Shown here one piece after another: positions 17,951 through 27,206 of a DNA stretch of 64,000 bases. Position 1 is the first letter of the stretch. Each line of letters opens with the position of its first letter. Position numbers and translations under genes: made by a program. The stretch comes from JAGPCH01 sp039810605. GTDB taxonomy: Bacteria > Bacteroidota > Ignavibacteria > Tepidaquicellales > Tepidaquicellaceae. The notes beneath the pieces are model-generated. The model made no database searches and was not told the origin of the DNA. It saw only the letters and a list, made by a program, of their open reading frames with translations. The stretch is taken from NCBI GenBank assembly GCA_039810605.1, contig JBDHXH010000007.1, positions 1 to 64,000 of the forward strand, in the 5' to 3' direction.

Positions 17951-18772
17951 TTGGAAATTCAGAAATATTCAGGAGCAGGAAATAAATTTGCAATAGTGAA
18001 TAATCTCCGGAATGAGTTCATGGATTACGATGACATTGTGCGCAGACTTTCAATGGAAAATCCGGAAGCTGACGGAGTGATATTTCTTGAAGATTCCGAT
18101 GCTGCAGATTTTAAGATGAATTATTATAACAAAGACGGCAGCGGAAATTCTTTGTGCGGCAACGGCTTGAGATGTACTGTCAGATATATCAAAGATAACG
18201 GAATCAGTTTGAAGAGTGATTTCAGAATCGAAGCTGTTTCGGAAATTTATGAATGCAAGCTTACAGAGGATTGCCGCATATCAGTAACGTTTCCCAAGCC
18301 GAAGGTCATAAAGCCTGACATGAGTCTGAAGGTTCATTTTTCAGATTGGTGGCAGGAACTGAATTGCTCCTATGTTGATTGCGGCTCTCCGCACGTAGTG
18401 GTTTTCATTGATGAAATTGAAAAACCAAAAACCGAAAGTATAGAAGAAGTAAATGTAATTGAATGGGGCAGGAACATAAGATTGCATAAAGATTTGATGC
18501 CTGAAGGTGCGAACGTGAATTTCATAAAAGTAACTTCCAAAGAAAAAGGCGAACTTGAAATCAGGAGTTATGAAAGGGGTGTTGAAGGAGAGACGCTTGC
18601 ATGCGGAACCGGCGCGATTGCATCGGCAATCATTTTTCATATTAAGAGAAATCCTATTGACAAAATTAGACTGCATACAAGATCCGGAGAATATCTCGGA
18701 GTCGAATTGTTATTTTCAAATCAGCAACTGGATGGTTTAATACTCTCCGGACAAGCTAACCGCTATAAATGA
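17951..18772 (+). CDS. dapF: Diaminopimelate epimerase
   Basis: A 273-residue cytoplasmic enzyme converting LL- to meso-diaminopimelate for lysine and peptidoglycan synthesis. Both catalytic cysteines are in their motifs: GSGNSLCGNGLRCTVRY and GETLACGTGAIASA. The N-terminal EIQKYSGAGNKFAIVNN matches the family start, so the TTG at 17951, immediately after the lptD stop, is the best start codon. The length is normal. The gene is followed directly by a strong terminator hairpin. Confidence 0.95.
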   Translation: MEIQKYSGAGNKFAIVNNLRNEFMDYDDIVRRLSMENPEADGVIFLEDSDAADFKMNYYNKDGSGNSLCGNGLRCTVRYIKDNGISLKSDFRIEAVSEIYECKLTEDCRISVTFPKPKVIKPDMSLKVHFSDWWQELNCSYVDCGSPHVVVFIDEIEKPKTESIEEVNVIEWGRNIRLHKDLMPEGANVNFIKVTSKEKGELEIRSYERGVEGETLACGTGAIASAIIFHIKRNPIDKIRLHTRSGEYLGVELLFSNQQLDGLILSGQANRYK

Positions 18773-18800
18773 GAAAGGCGTTTCAAATGAAACGCCTTTC
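18773..18800. terminator. Bidirectional rho-independent terminator
   Basis: GAAAGGCGTTTC (18773-18784) and GAAACGCCTTTC (18789-18800) form a perfect 12-bp stem with a 4-base AAAT loop. It starts one base after the dapF stop codon and sits 25 bp from the stop of the convergent outer-membrane protein gene, so it can serve both. The flanking T-tract is short. Confidence 0.75.
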
Positions 18801-18824
18801 AGGTAACCACAAATTTTTACTAAC

Positions 18825-20060
18825 TTAGAATACAATGAACGAAACAATGGCATTGGTTGTCCACGTCTCTGTGTTGGCATGTATTCTGTTATAGCCTCCC
18901 TTAAGTTGAAGCGAAATGTAATTCTCGAGGTAGAAAGTAAATGCTGCAAATACATTATGATTTGCAGTCGAGAAATCATCAGAGACAGTTACGAGTTGAT
19001 TGTTGATGAACTGTGTTGAGAAGGCTCTTACAAGATTAAGTCTGTAGCCCAGGTTGAATACGATTCTATTCGTTACGTTGTACCAGTAATCCGCTCCGCC
19101 TTCAGCTTCATAGACTTTTCCAAATGTTGAATCAAAAGAAGTCCTCGCGTTCAAGGTAAAATACAACTGACTGTTCAGACCGATAGGGTAGCCGTATCTT
19201 CCGCGAATTTCAAGTGAAGGATTCGGAGTTTTAATCTTTTCGTTTCTTGTTAGTGCCTGATAACTGACACCAAGTCTGATGTCACCGCCGTAGAAACGCG
19301 GATTCGTAAGGTTGTAATTTACTGAACCGAAGAATCCTGCGAAGAGAACACTCCTAATTCTGAAATAAGCCAAAGAGCTGATTTGATCTCCTCTCATTAC
19401 ACCTGATTTCTGAACTTCTTTGGAGATGTCCTCAATGATCTTTGCTTCGTAAATCTGTTTATATGTATCTCTGTATTCGTCTTCCTTGTCAATGATTGCT
19501 GCTATGGCAAGCATTGTTGACTTAGGCATAAACTTTGTATTAACTCCTGATTTTTTTAATTCTTCGTCTATGCGAATTGCTTTCGCCAATGCAGTTGCGT
19601 TTACTTGTCTTCCGTATCCAACACCACCGAAGATATTAATTGTCGGTCTGTCTTCAACTCCGAATTCTTTTTGTCTGATGTAAGCCGAGGAGATTGCTCC
19701 ATTTCCAAAGAATCCCTTTGAAGTGCTGAAGTATTTACTTACGTCAGCATCAAGGTTATACGAATATCTCGTCGTGTCATCTCTTCTTCCAAAGATTGAT
19801 CCTGTTATTGCAGTGTTCCATGCAAATGCAGGTGATGAATAGAACCTGTTGAAATTTGCATCAATCCTGAAATCACTCTGGACATTCTTTGGCGTCAATG
19901 TGTCACCAAGCGGTGTTGATTGAGACCAGTTGTAGAAACCGTTAAAGAATAATTGTCTTGCTGAACTGACCGGTATATCAAAATCAGTTATTTTTACATT
20001 CTGCGACCTTGCAACTGAAGCAAAAAGCAGAATTAAAAAGATGTATTTTAATGCTTTCAT
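18825..20060 (-). CDS. Putative outer-membrane beta-barrel protein, unknown function
   Basis: A 411-residue protein with a signal peptide (MKALKYIFLILLFASVARS, cleavage before QN). The rest alternates between short beta-strands rich in Tyr, Phe, Asn and Arg and ends in ETWTTNAIVSFIVF, a C-terminal strand ending in Phe as expected for BAM-assembled barrels. A charged helical stretch (~170-225: AIRIDEELKKSGV to IIEDISKEVQ) interrupts the strands. The family is not recognisable by eye. The start has a strong AAGGGG ribosome binding site 7 bp upstream, unusual in this window. It is divergent from lpdA across a 222-bp gap. Confidence 0.7.
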   Translation of the reverse strand: MKALKYIFLILLFASVARSQNVKITDFDIPVSSARQLFFNGFYNWSQSTPLGDTLTPKNVQSDFRIDANFNRFYSSPAFAWNTAITGSIFGRRDDTTRYSYNLDADVSKYFSTSKGFFGNGAISSAYIRQKEFGVEDRPTINIFGGVGYGRQVNATALAKAIRIDEELKKSGVNTKFMPKSTMLAIAAIIDKEDEYRDTYKQIYEAKIIEDISKEVQKSGVMRGDQISSLAYFRIRSVLFAGFFGSVNYNLTNPRFYGGDIRLGVSYQALTRNEKIKTPNPSLEIRGRYGYPIGLNSQLYFTLNARTSFDSTFGKVYEAEGGADYWYNVTNRIVFNLGYRLNLVRAFSTQFINNQLVTVSDDFSTANHNVFAAFTFYLENYISLQLKGGYNRIHANTETWTTNAIVSFIVF

Positions 20061-20232
20061 GCATTTCCCCTTTTTGGTTTTTAAATGTCAGTAATATAAA
20101 CAATTTCTGTTAAAAACCTAATGCTTTTATTTAAGTCTTTCAAAAAATGTGATTTGACAATATGGAATTTTGCAATGAAATTAGCAATAGATTCCATTTT
20201 TGTAGCGGTGTGATTGTCCTGATTTTTCATTG

Positions 20233-20253
20233 AGTATTACTGTTAACAATACT
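20233..20253. promoter_or_regulatory. Inverted repeat upstream of lpdA, possible operator
   Basis: AGTATT (20233-20238) and AATACT (20248-20253) flank the self-complementary TGTTAACA-like centre, 29 bp before the lpdA start. The same 222-bp divergent gap also has ATGGAAT (20162-20168) and ATTCCAT (20191-20197). These could be protein binding sites controlling lpdA or the outer-membrane protein gene; no regulator is identified. Confidence 0.35.
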
Positions 20254-20282
20254 AATTTGAATTTGAACTAAAATTAATTAAA

Positions 20283-21692
20283 TTGGAAAAGAAGGAACTT
20301 ATTGTAATTGGTGCAGGTCCCGGCGGTTATGCTGCTGCTTTCCTTGCATCTGATCTGGGAATCAAAACCACACTGATTGATGGTGCAGATAATCCCGGAG
20401 GTGTTTGTCTATACAGGGGATGTATTCCGTCGAAAGCATTGCTTCATGCCGCGAAGATCATAAATGATTCAGTTGAAGCAAAACAAATAGGAATTGATTT
20501 CAGTAAACCCAGGCTTGATATTAATAAATTAAGAAAATGGAAAGACGATGTGGTCAGGAAACTTACGAGTGGTCTTGGTCAACTTTCAAAACAAAGAAAG
20601 GTCGAGTATATTAAAGGTACTGCAAAATTTCTTGATGCAGAAACGATTGAAGTAGCTTCAAACAATGTTGCGAGCAAATATAATTTTGAGAATATAATAA
20701 TTGCAACGGGATCTTATCCTGCAATGATTCCCGGTATTGACGGAGTTTCGAAAAACATTCTTGATTCAACTTCTGCATTGGAGATAAATGATATTCCCGG
20801 TTCAATGCTTATAATCGGAGGAGGATACATCGGACTTGAGCTTGGAACAGTCTATGCTGCGCTTGGCACAAAAATTACGGTAGCAGAAATGCTGCCGCGA
20901 ATTCTCACCGGAGTTGATGAGGATTTGATGAAAGTTCTGTTCAAAAAAGTTAAGTCTGCATTTGAATCTGTTATGATGGAAACAAAAGTTGTTTCAGTTA
21001 CCGAAAGTGCTAATGGCATAAAAGTAGTTTTTGAAAATGTCAGAAAAGAAAAATCAGAAAAGACCTTTGATAAAATACTGGTTGCTGCAGGAAGGAAGCC
21101 TGATTCTAAAAATCTCGGACTTGAGAATACAGGTGTAGAGGTTGACAGCAAAGGTTTTATTAAGGTAGATAATCAGTTGCGGACATCTGTCAGAAACATT
21201 TTTGCAATCGGAGATATTGCTGGCGAGCCGATGCTTGCCCACAAGGCGTCTCACGAAGGAAGGACTGCAGTTGAAGTAATATCGGGGAAGAAAGTAGTCT
21301 TTGAGCCAAAGGCAATACCCGCCGTAATTTTCACCGATCCCGAAATTGCTTGGTGCGGACTCACAGAGACAGATGCGAAAAAAGAAAACCGAGAAATTAC
21401 AATTGCAAAATTTCCCTGGGCAGCATCAGGAAGATCGCTGACATTAAACAGGTCCGATGGATTCACTAAATTGATAATTGATACAGATACGGAAAGAATC
21501 CTGGGAGGAGGAATAGTGGGTCCCGGTGCAGGAGATTTGATTTCGGAAATTATACTTGCTGTCGAAATGGAAGCTAACGCAGCAGATATTAAGTTGAGTA
21601 TCCATCCGCATCCTACATTGTCAGAGACGATAATGGAATCAGCTGAAGTATTTTTCGGACAAAGCACGCATTTATATAAACCAAAAAACTAA
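20283..21692 (+). CDS. lpdA: Dihydrolipoamide dehydrogenase (E3)
   Basis: A 469-residue flavoprotein disulfide reductase of normal length. It has the FAD-binding VIGAGPGGYAAA, the redox-active pair Cys42/Cys47 in GGVCLYRGCIPSK, the NAD-binding IIGGGYIGLELG, the second FAD motif RNIFAIGDIAGEPMLAHKA, and the C-terminal catalytic HPHPTLSE. It reoxidises lipoyl groups of 2-oxoacid dehydrogenases and passes electrons to NAD+. The start is TTG 20283 at the exact family N-terminus. The E2 and E1 genes of pyruvate dehydrogenase lie 1.3 kb away on the opposite strand, so this E3 probably serves that complex. Confidence 0.95.
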   Translation: MEKKELIVIGAGPGGYAAAFLASDLGIKTTLIDGADNPGGVCLYRGCIPSKALLHAAKIINDSVEAKQIGIDFSKPRLDINKLRKWKDDVVRKLTSGLGQLSKQRKVEYIKGTAKFLDAETIEVASNNVASKYNFENIIIATGSYPAMIPGIDGVSKNILDSTSALEINDIPGSMLIIGGGYIGLELGTVYAALGTKITVAEMLPRILTGVDEDLMKVLFKKVKSAFESVMMETKVVSVTESANGIKVVFENVRKEKSEKTFDKILVAAGRKPDSKNLGLENTGVEVDSKGFIKVDNQLRTSVRNIFAIGDIAGEPMLAHKASHEGRTAVEVISGKKVVFEPKAIPAVIFTDPEIAWCGLTETDAKKENREITIAKFPWAASGRSLTLNRSDGFTKLIIDTDTERILGGGIVGPGAGDLISEIILAVEMEANAADIKLSIHPHPTLSETIMESAEVFFGQSTHLYKPKN

Positions 21693-21731
21693 GAAACAGG
21701 CATTAAGATTTTTTTTCACGATTGCACAATA

Positions 21732-22151
21732 ATGATCTTTCCCGAAAAATATTTTGAAAAGGAAATCCGATACAACGCTTCGCGCAGCGGAGGTAAGGGA
21801 GGACAGCATGTTAACAAAGTGGAGACCAAAGTTGAATTGAATTTCAATGTTCCAAATTCCTCGCTGCTTGACGAAATGCAGAAGCAAACAATCCTGCTGA
21901 AACTAAAAAATCAAATCAACTCCGAAGGGACATTGAGAGTTGTATCACAATCTGAAAGATCACAGTTATTAAACAAGAAGAGGGCGGAAGCAAAATTCCT
22001 TGATCTGATTAATCGGGCACTTAAGAAAGAGAAGCTGCGCAAAAAAACCGGAGTAACCAAAGCTTCAAAAGAAAAAAGGCTGAAATCCAAACAAGTTGTT
22101 TCAGAAAAAAAGAACTTGCGAAGAATTGACATGGGAAAAGAAATTTATTAA
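21732..22151 (+). CDS. arfB: Peptidyl-tRNA hydrolase for ribosome rescue
   Basis: A 139-residue stand-alone class I release factor domain. The catalytic GGQ is at residues 23-25 in SRSGGKGGQHVNKVETKVEL, and the C-terminal tail (KKEKLRKKTGVTKASKEKRL and onward) is basic, as in ArfB/YaeJ, where it enters the empty mRNA channel of stalled ribosomes. It lacks the codon-recognition domains of RF1/RF2. It follows lpdA by 39 bp and may share its transcript. Confidence 0.92.
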   Translation: MIFPEKYFEKEIRYNASRSGGKGGQHVNKVETKVELNFNVPNSSLLDEMQKQTILLKLKNQINSEGTLRVVSQSERSQLLNKKRAEAKFLDLINRALKKEKLRKKTGVTKASKEKRLKSKQVVSEKKNLRRIDMGKEIY

Positions 22152-22202
22152 GTTAGATTATTTACATTCGGCAACCGCAAAAAATTCAGCAATAAAACTC
22201 TT

Positions 22203-22949
22203 ATGGAAAATAATCAGGAAACAAGAAAATCGGAGTTAATAACAGTTTCGCTTATCCTCGCGCTTGGGCTTATCATTGCGGCATTCATACTCGGCAATAC
22301 CTGGCGCTATGTTTCAAAGAGCAATGTTACCGTTACGGTAACAGGGTCTGCTTCGAGAGATATAACTTCTGACTATGCGAAATGGACAGGCACAATTTCA
22401 GAAGAATCCCCGACGCTGCAGGAATGCTTTTCGAAATTGAAAGCAAACAATGAAAAAGTGAAACAATATCTTGTATCGAAAGGATTTCCCGATGAGAAGA
22501 TAGCTGTTTCAGCAATCAATACTTCCATATTATATCAGAACGACCGGGAGGGGCTTCCGACAAGTATGATAAGCGGATACAGGCTTTCGCAGGATTTTAC
22601 GATTGAATCGAACGACGTTAAGAAAATTGATAAACTCTCACGTGAAGCAACGGAACTAATCAATGAAGGGATACAAATTAATTCTCCAACGCCGGAATTT
22701 CTTTATACAAAGATAGGCGACCTCAAAGTTGAAATGATCGGTCTTGCTGCCCAGGACGCAAAGCAAAGAGCTGAACAGATTGCGAAAAGCACGGATAATG
22801 ATATCGGAGAAGTGAGATCATCCAAAATGGGTGTGATACAAATCAATGCGAAGAACTCGACTGAAATTTCAGACTATGGAATTAATAACACATCTTCTAT
22901 AGAAAAGACAATTACCGTCGTTGTCAATATGAGTTTCTCGATCAAATAA
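22203..22949 (+). CDS. SIMPL domain (DUF541) protein
   Basis: A 248-residue protein with one N-terminal membrane segment (LITVSLILALGLIIAAFILG) followed by a SIMPL domain: VTVTGSASRDITSDYAKWTG, then repeated alpha/beta units with AQDAKQRAEQIAKSTDNDIG and a final TITVVVNMSFSIK strand. The domain is periplasmic; members have been linked to oxidative stress or signalling, but no activity is established. It ends 6 bp from the convergent aceF stop, with no terminator between them. Confidence 0.85.
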   Translation: MENNQETRKSELITVSLILALGLIIAAFILGNTWRYVSKSNVTVTVTGSASRDITSDYAKWTGTISEESPTLQECFSKLKANNEKVKQYLVSKGFPDEKIAVSAINTSILYQNDREGLPTSMISGYRLSQDFTIESNDVKKIDKLSREATELINEGIQINSPTPEFLYTKIGDLKVEMIGLAAQDAKQRAEQIAKSTDNDIGEVRSSKMGVIQINAKNSTEISDYGINNTSSIEKTITVVVNMSFSIK

Positions 22950-22955
22950 ATTTAA

Positions 22956-24299
22956 TCAGAGGAAAGTTGACAGAGGGTATTCGAGTTCTCTGCAAATCCA
23001 TTTCAGAAATCTTGCCGCATCGGCTCCGTCAATTATCCGGTGGTCATACGTAAGAGACAACGGCAGCATAAGCCTCGGATGAAATTCAGAACCGTCGTAA
23101 ATTCCTTTGACAGATCCGCGTGATACACCCAGTATAGCTACTTGAGGTGAATATACAATCGGAGTGAAAGATGTCCCGCCTATTCCTCCGAGATTTGAAA
23201 TAGTAAAATTGCCTCCATCCATTTCATCGGGCGTGATCTTTTTGTTTCTGGCTTTTTCGGAAAGTTGATTAAGTTCTATTGACAATTCAGTGATGCTCTT
23301 TGCGTCAACATTCCTGATCACAGGGACGAGCAATCCTCTGTCTGTATCCACAGCAACGCCAATGTTAAAATATTTTTTAAACATGATTTGCTTGCCGATC
23401 ATGTCTATGCTTGAATTGAATTGCGGGAAAGTTCTCAAAGCTGCCGAGCATACTTTGAGAAGTATCGAGGTAATAGTGAGATGACCTCCCTTGTCTTCTA
23501 TAATTCTTTGGTTATCCTTTCTGAATTTTTCAAGAGATGTAATATCCGCCTCGTCAAATTGCGTTACCATTGGAATGGAGGACCATGCATAAGAAAGCGA
23601 GTCCGCAGTGATGCTTCTGACTTTGCTCATTGGCTGAATATCAACCTCACCCCATTTTCTGAAGTCCGGAAGTTCGCGGGCAGCAATCGGGGCTCCGTCT
23701 CCTCCGCGCGATGCAGTCATCTGCTTCACAAAATTTTTTATATCCTCTTCCTTTATTCTTCCGCTGCTGAATTTTTTAACTTCATTAATATCAACGCCAA
23801 GTTCGCGGGCAAATCTTCTTACTGAAGGAGAAGCCGGCGCGGATTCTTTAAACTGCTTAGTGTCGGTGTCGCCGGGCATTGACTTCTGGATTTCATTAAC
23901 GGAAGGCAATTGCTTTGATGTATCTTCAATTTTGCTTTCAATGGCTTTTACTTCAGAACTTACAGAAGTTGTTTTTACTGTAGCAGATTCAGGCTCTGAT
24001 TTGATTTTTGTTTCAGTAGGAGGATTAGTTTCATTTTTTGAAATGTCTGATTTTTCAGCGCCGTTCGTTTCAACTTTCAGAATTGTCTGCCCTATTGCTA
24101 TTACGTCACCGGCTTTAACATTTATTTCTTTAACTATTCCATTTTCCGATGAAGGCACTTCAAACATTGCCTTATCTGTTTCAAGTTCAATGATCGGCTG
24201 GTCAGATTCTATCTTATCGCCAATTTTAACTAACACCTTAACAACATCGCCGTGTTCTATGTTATCCGAGACTTCGGGTAATTTAACTTCTTTAATCAT
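22956..24299 (-). CDS. aceF: Pyruvate dehydrogenase E2, dihydrolipoamide acetyltransferase
   Basis: A 447-residue E2. Domain order: one lipoyl domain (1-78) with lipoylated Lys43 in ELETDKAMFEVP; a linker rich in Ser, Thr, Lys and Glu; a peripheral-subunit-binding domain at ~148-192 (SVRRFARELGVDINEVKKF, GRIKEEDI); and a catalytic acyltransferase core ending with TYDHRIIDGADAARFLKW, which carries the catalytic His and Asp. It transfers acetyl groups to CoA in the core of the complex. The gene lies 6 bp downstream of aceE on the same strand, clearly one operon. Confidence 0.95.
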   Translation of the reverse strand: MIKEVKLPEVSDNIEHGDVVKVLVKIGDKIESDQPIIELETDKAMFEVPSSENGIVKEINVKAGDVIAIGQTILKVETNGAEKSDISKNETNPPTETKIKSEPESATVKTTSVSSEVKAIESKIEDTSKQLPSVNEIQKSMPGDTDTKQFKESAPASPSVRRFARELGVDINEVKKFSSGRIKEEDIKNFVKQMTASRGGDGAPIAARELPDFRKWGEVDIQPMSKVRSITADSLSYAWSSIPMVTQFDEADITSLEKFRKDNQRIIEDKGGHLTITSILLKVCSAALRTFPQFNSSIDMIGKQIMFKKYFNIGVAVDTDRGLLVPVIRNVDAKSITELSIELNQLSEKARNKKITPDEMDGGNFTISNLGGIGGTSFTPIVYSPQVAILGVSRGSVKGIYDGSEFHPRLMLPLSLTYDHRIIDGADAARFLKWICRELEYPLSTFL

Positions 24300-24305
24300 A
24301 ATTTT

Positions 24306-26978
24306 TTATGTAGTAACCGGATTTTTTTTGGATGGATTCAGTTCAAATTCTTTGATTGCCTTTTCCGCAATGCAAGGATCAATTTTTTTCTCGCCCGCGA
24401 GTGAATACAGCGCAGCAACAGTGATGTATCTGTAATCAACTTCAAAGAAATCTCTAAGCTGTTCTCTTCCGTCGCTTCTTCCGAAGCCGTCAGTTCCAAG
24501 GAAGTAGAACGGTCCCGGAATCCATTTTGTAATTGTTGCAGGCAAAGCCTTGATGTAATCGGATGCAGCGACAAACACACCGCTTTCTTTTTCGAGTATT
24601 TTGCTAATGTATGGTTTCTCTTTCTTTGCCGTTGGATTCAGCAAATTGATTCTTTCGGCCGCAGTCGCATCCATATATAATTCTTTGTAGCTTGTAACGC
24701 TCCATACATCGGCGGGAATATCAAATTTTTCCTCAAGAACTTTCTGCGCTTTTATCACTTCATTGAGAATTGTTCCGCTGCCGAACAGATGTACTTTGAG
24801 CTTGTCATTCTTTTTTGAAGACGATGAAAACTTATACAAACCCTTTAATATTCCTTCTTCAACTCCTTCAGGCATTGCAGGCATACGATAAAATTCATTC
24901 ATCACCGTGAAGTAATAAAAAATATTTTCCTGCTTCACATACATTCTTTCCAATCCGTCTTTTACAATGACGGCAATTTCATAAGCAAATGCAGGGTCGT
25001 AGCTCTTGAGATTAGGGACGGGGTAAGCAAGTATATGGCTGTTGCCGTCCTGATGCTGGAGACCTTCACCGCTAAGCGTCGTGCGCCCTGAAGTTCCGCC
25101 GATGAAAAATCCCTTTGTTCTGCTATCAGCCGCTGCCCATATAAGATCGCCGATTCGCTGAAACCCAAACATTGAATAAAAAATAAAAAACGGAATCATA
25201 TTAATGCCGTGAGTGGCATAAGAAGTTCCTGCTGCGATGAACGATGACATTGATCCTGCTTCGGTAATCCCTTCTTCCAGAATTTGCCCGTTCTTTTCTT
25301 CCTTATAATAAAGTAGAGTTCCCTTGTCAACCGGTTCATAAATCTGTCCGACGTGAGAATATATTCCGACTTGCCGGAAGAGTGATTCCATTCCGAATGT
25401 TCTTGCCTCATCGGGAACAATAGGTACAATATATTTCCCAATGTCTTTGTCTTTAAGGAGAACTGACAGGAGATGCACAAATGCCATGGTTGATGCAATT
25501 TCTCTTTCACCCGTCCCTTTATAAAACTCTTCAAACAATTTATCCGAAGGCATTTTGAATTTTTCCGTATTGACCTCTCTTTTGGGAATAAATCCTCCGA
25601 GGTCTTTCCTCCGCTGCATCAGATATTTTATTTCTTCGCTGTCTTCTGAAGGTCTGTAGAATGGAGCTTCTGCGACATCCTCATCAGATATCGGAATTCC
25701 GAATCTGCTTCTGAAGCTTCGAAGTTCCTGCTCATTCAGTTTCTTTTGAGAGTGCGTTATGTTTCTACCCTCTCCTGCTTCGCCGAGTCCATAGCCTTTG
25801 ATGGTTTGAGCGAGTATAACGGTGGGAGAGCCTTTATGTTCGAAGGCTTCTTTATATGCCGCATAAACTTTTTCAGGATCGTGACCGCCTCTTCGCAACT
25901 TTTGTAATTGTTCATCTGAATAATTTTTTACAAGTTCAAGAAGTCTCGGATCTTTTCCAAAGAAATCTTTTCGAATGACATCGCCGCCGGAGACAGTATA
26001 TTTTTGAAATTGGCCATCAACAACTTCATCCATTCTTTCGATAAGCAAACCTTCATCATCTTTTTCAAGGAGCAAGTCCCAATCTCCTCCCCAGATGACT
26101 TTAATTACATTCCATCCCGCGCCGCGAAATATTGCTTCAAGCTCTTGAATAATCTTTCCGTTACCGCGAACCGGACCGTCAAGCCTTTGGAGATTGCAGC
26201 TTACAACAAAGATAAGGTTATCAAGCTTCTCTCTTGATGCAAGCGTAATTGCTCCGAGAGATTCAGGTTCGTCAGTTTCACCATCGCCGAGGAAAACCCA
26301 GACCTTTTGATCAGAAGTATCCTTCAATCCTCTGTCTTCGAGATAACGACAGAATCTAGCCTGATAAATTCCCATTATGGGACCAAGACCCATTGAGACG
26401 GTAGGGAATTCCCAGAACTTAGGCATTAGCCAGGGATGCGGATAAGAAGAAAGTCCGCGCGGCGAAGATATTTCTCGCCTGAAATTTGTAAGGTCACTTT
26501 CGGAAATTCTTCCTTCAAGCATTGCTCTTGCATAGATGCCGGGTGATGAATGTCCCTGGAAATAAACTATATCACCTCCCCCGGGCGCACCCTTTCCTCT
26601 GAAGAAATGATTGAATCCTACTTCGTATAATGTCGCGGTGGATGCATACGTTGAAATATGTCCTCCTATTCCTTCGACTTCTTTGTTTGCTCTTACAACC
26701 ATTGCCATAGCGTTCCATCGAAGAATGCTTTTGATGCGTCTCTCTATTTCACGACTTCCCGGAAATACGGGCTGTTTGGATACAGGTATCGTATTAATGT
26801 ATGGCGTGTTTGCGGAGAACTGGATTTTTACTCCGTGCTGCTGCGCTCTTACCTGCAGCTTCCGGAGCAATTCGCTGACTCTTTCAGGTCCCTGACTCTG
26901 ATAAATGTAATCAAGTGATTCGAGCCACTCATTGTTTTCTAAGTCTTTGAGTTTCTTTAGATCTTTGTCTTCGTTCAT
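24306..26978 (-). CDS. aceE: Pyruvate dehydrogenase E1, homodimeric type
   Basis: A full-length 890-residue E1 of the single-chain AceE class. Visible blocks include GGHISTYASTATLYEVGFNHF, GDIVYFQGHSSPGIYAR, the thiamine diphosphate region VFLGDGETDEPESLGAI and, in the second half, GLQHQDGNSH and GTDGFGRSD. It decarboxylates pyruvate and acetylates the E2 lipoyl group. Its upstream region is shared with the divergent glutamate dehydrogenase gene (228 bp). Type I E1 with a single-lipoyl E2 is a common arrangement in Bacteroidota and relatives. Confidence 0.96.
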   Translation of the reverse strand: MNEDKDLKKLKDLENNEWLESLDYIYQSQGPERVSELLRKLQVRAQQHGVKIQFSANTPYINTIPVSKQPVFPGSREIERRIKSILRWNAMAMVVRANKEVEGIGGHISTYASTATLYEVGFNHFFRGKGAPGGGDIVYFQGHSSPGIYARAMLEGRISESDLTNFRREISSPRGLSSYPHPWLMPKFWEFPTVSMGLGPIMGIYQARFCRYLEDRGLKDTSDQKVWVFLGDGETDEPESLGAITLASREKLDNLIFVVSCNLQRLDGPVRGNGKIIQELEAIFRGAGWNVIKVIWGGDWDLLLEKDDEGLLIERMDEVVDGQFQKYTVSGGDVIRKDFFGKDPRLLELVKNYSDEQLQKLRRGGHDPEKVYAAYKEAFEHKGSPTVILAQTIKGYGLGEAGEGRNITHSQKKLNEQELRSFRSRFGIPISDEDVAEAPFYRPSEDSEEIKYLMQRRKDLGGFIPKREVNTEKFKMPSDKLFEEFYKGTGEREIASTMAFVHLLSVLLKDKDIGKYIVPIVPDEARTFGMESLFRQVGIYSHVGQIYEPVDKGTLLYYKEEKNGQILEEGITEAGSMSSFIAAGTSYATHGINMIPFFIFYSMFGFQRIGDLIWAAADSRTKGFFIGGTSGRTTLSGEGLQHQDGNSHILAYPVPNLKSYDPAFAYEIAVIVKDGLERMYVKQENIFYYFTVMNEFYRMPAMPEGVEEGILKGLYKFSSSSKKNDKLKVHLFGSGTILNEVIKAQKVLEEKFDIPADVWSVTSYKELYMDATAAERINLLNPTAKKEKPYISKILEKESGVFVAASDYIKALPATITKWIPGPFYFLGTDGFGRSDGREQLRDFFEVDYRYITVAALYSLAGEKKIDPCIAEKAIKEFELNPSKKNPVTT

Positions 26979-27060
26979 TGATTCGCTTTCTTAAATAATT
27001 ATTTGAATAAAAATAGTTAAAGATAAGTTAAGAGAAACGGTAATTATAAGTTCATTATTA

Positions 27061-27076
27061 TATGACAACAGTCATA
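27061..27076. promoter_or_regulatory. Palindrome in the aceE-gdh divergent region
   Basis: TATGAC (27061-27066) and GTCATA (27071-27076) are perfect arms around AACA, between the divergent aceE and glutamate dehydrogenase genes. A dyad of this size in a divergent promoter region is a plausible transcription-factor site; no cognate regulator is known from the window. Confidence 0.4.
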
Positions 27077-27206
27077 AAACTCACATTGTTTATAAAGTTC
27101 AAATCGTTCAAACTTCAGCAATCATACTAACTTGAAAAAGCATTCGCATTGTGTTAATTTTGAATTACATTTAACACATTTCACAAAAATTTTAAATCAC
27201 AAGACG

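Noticed and set aside
27132..27206. 25-residue extension of glutamate dehydrogenase
   Set aside because: Starts at a TTG and does not match the family N-terminus; ATG 27207 fits better.
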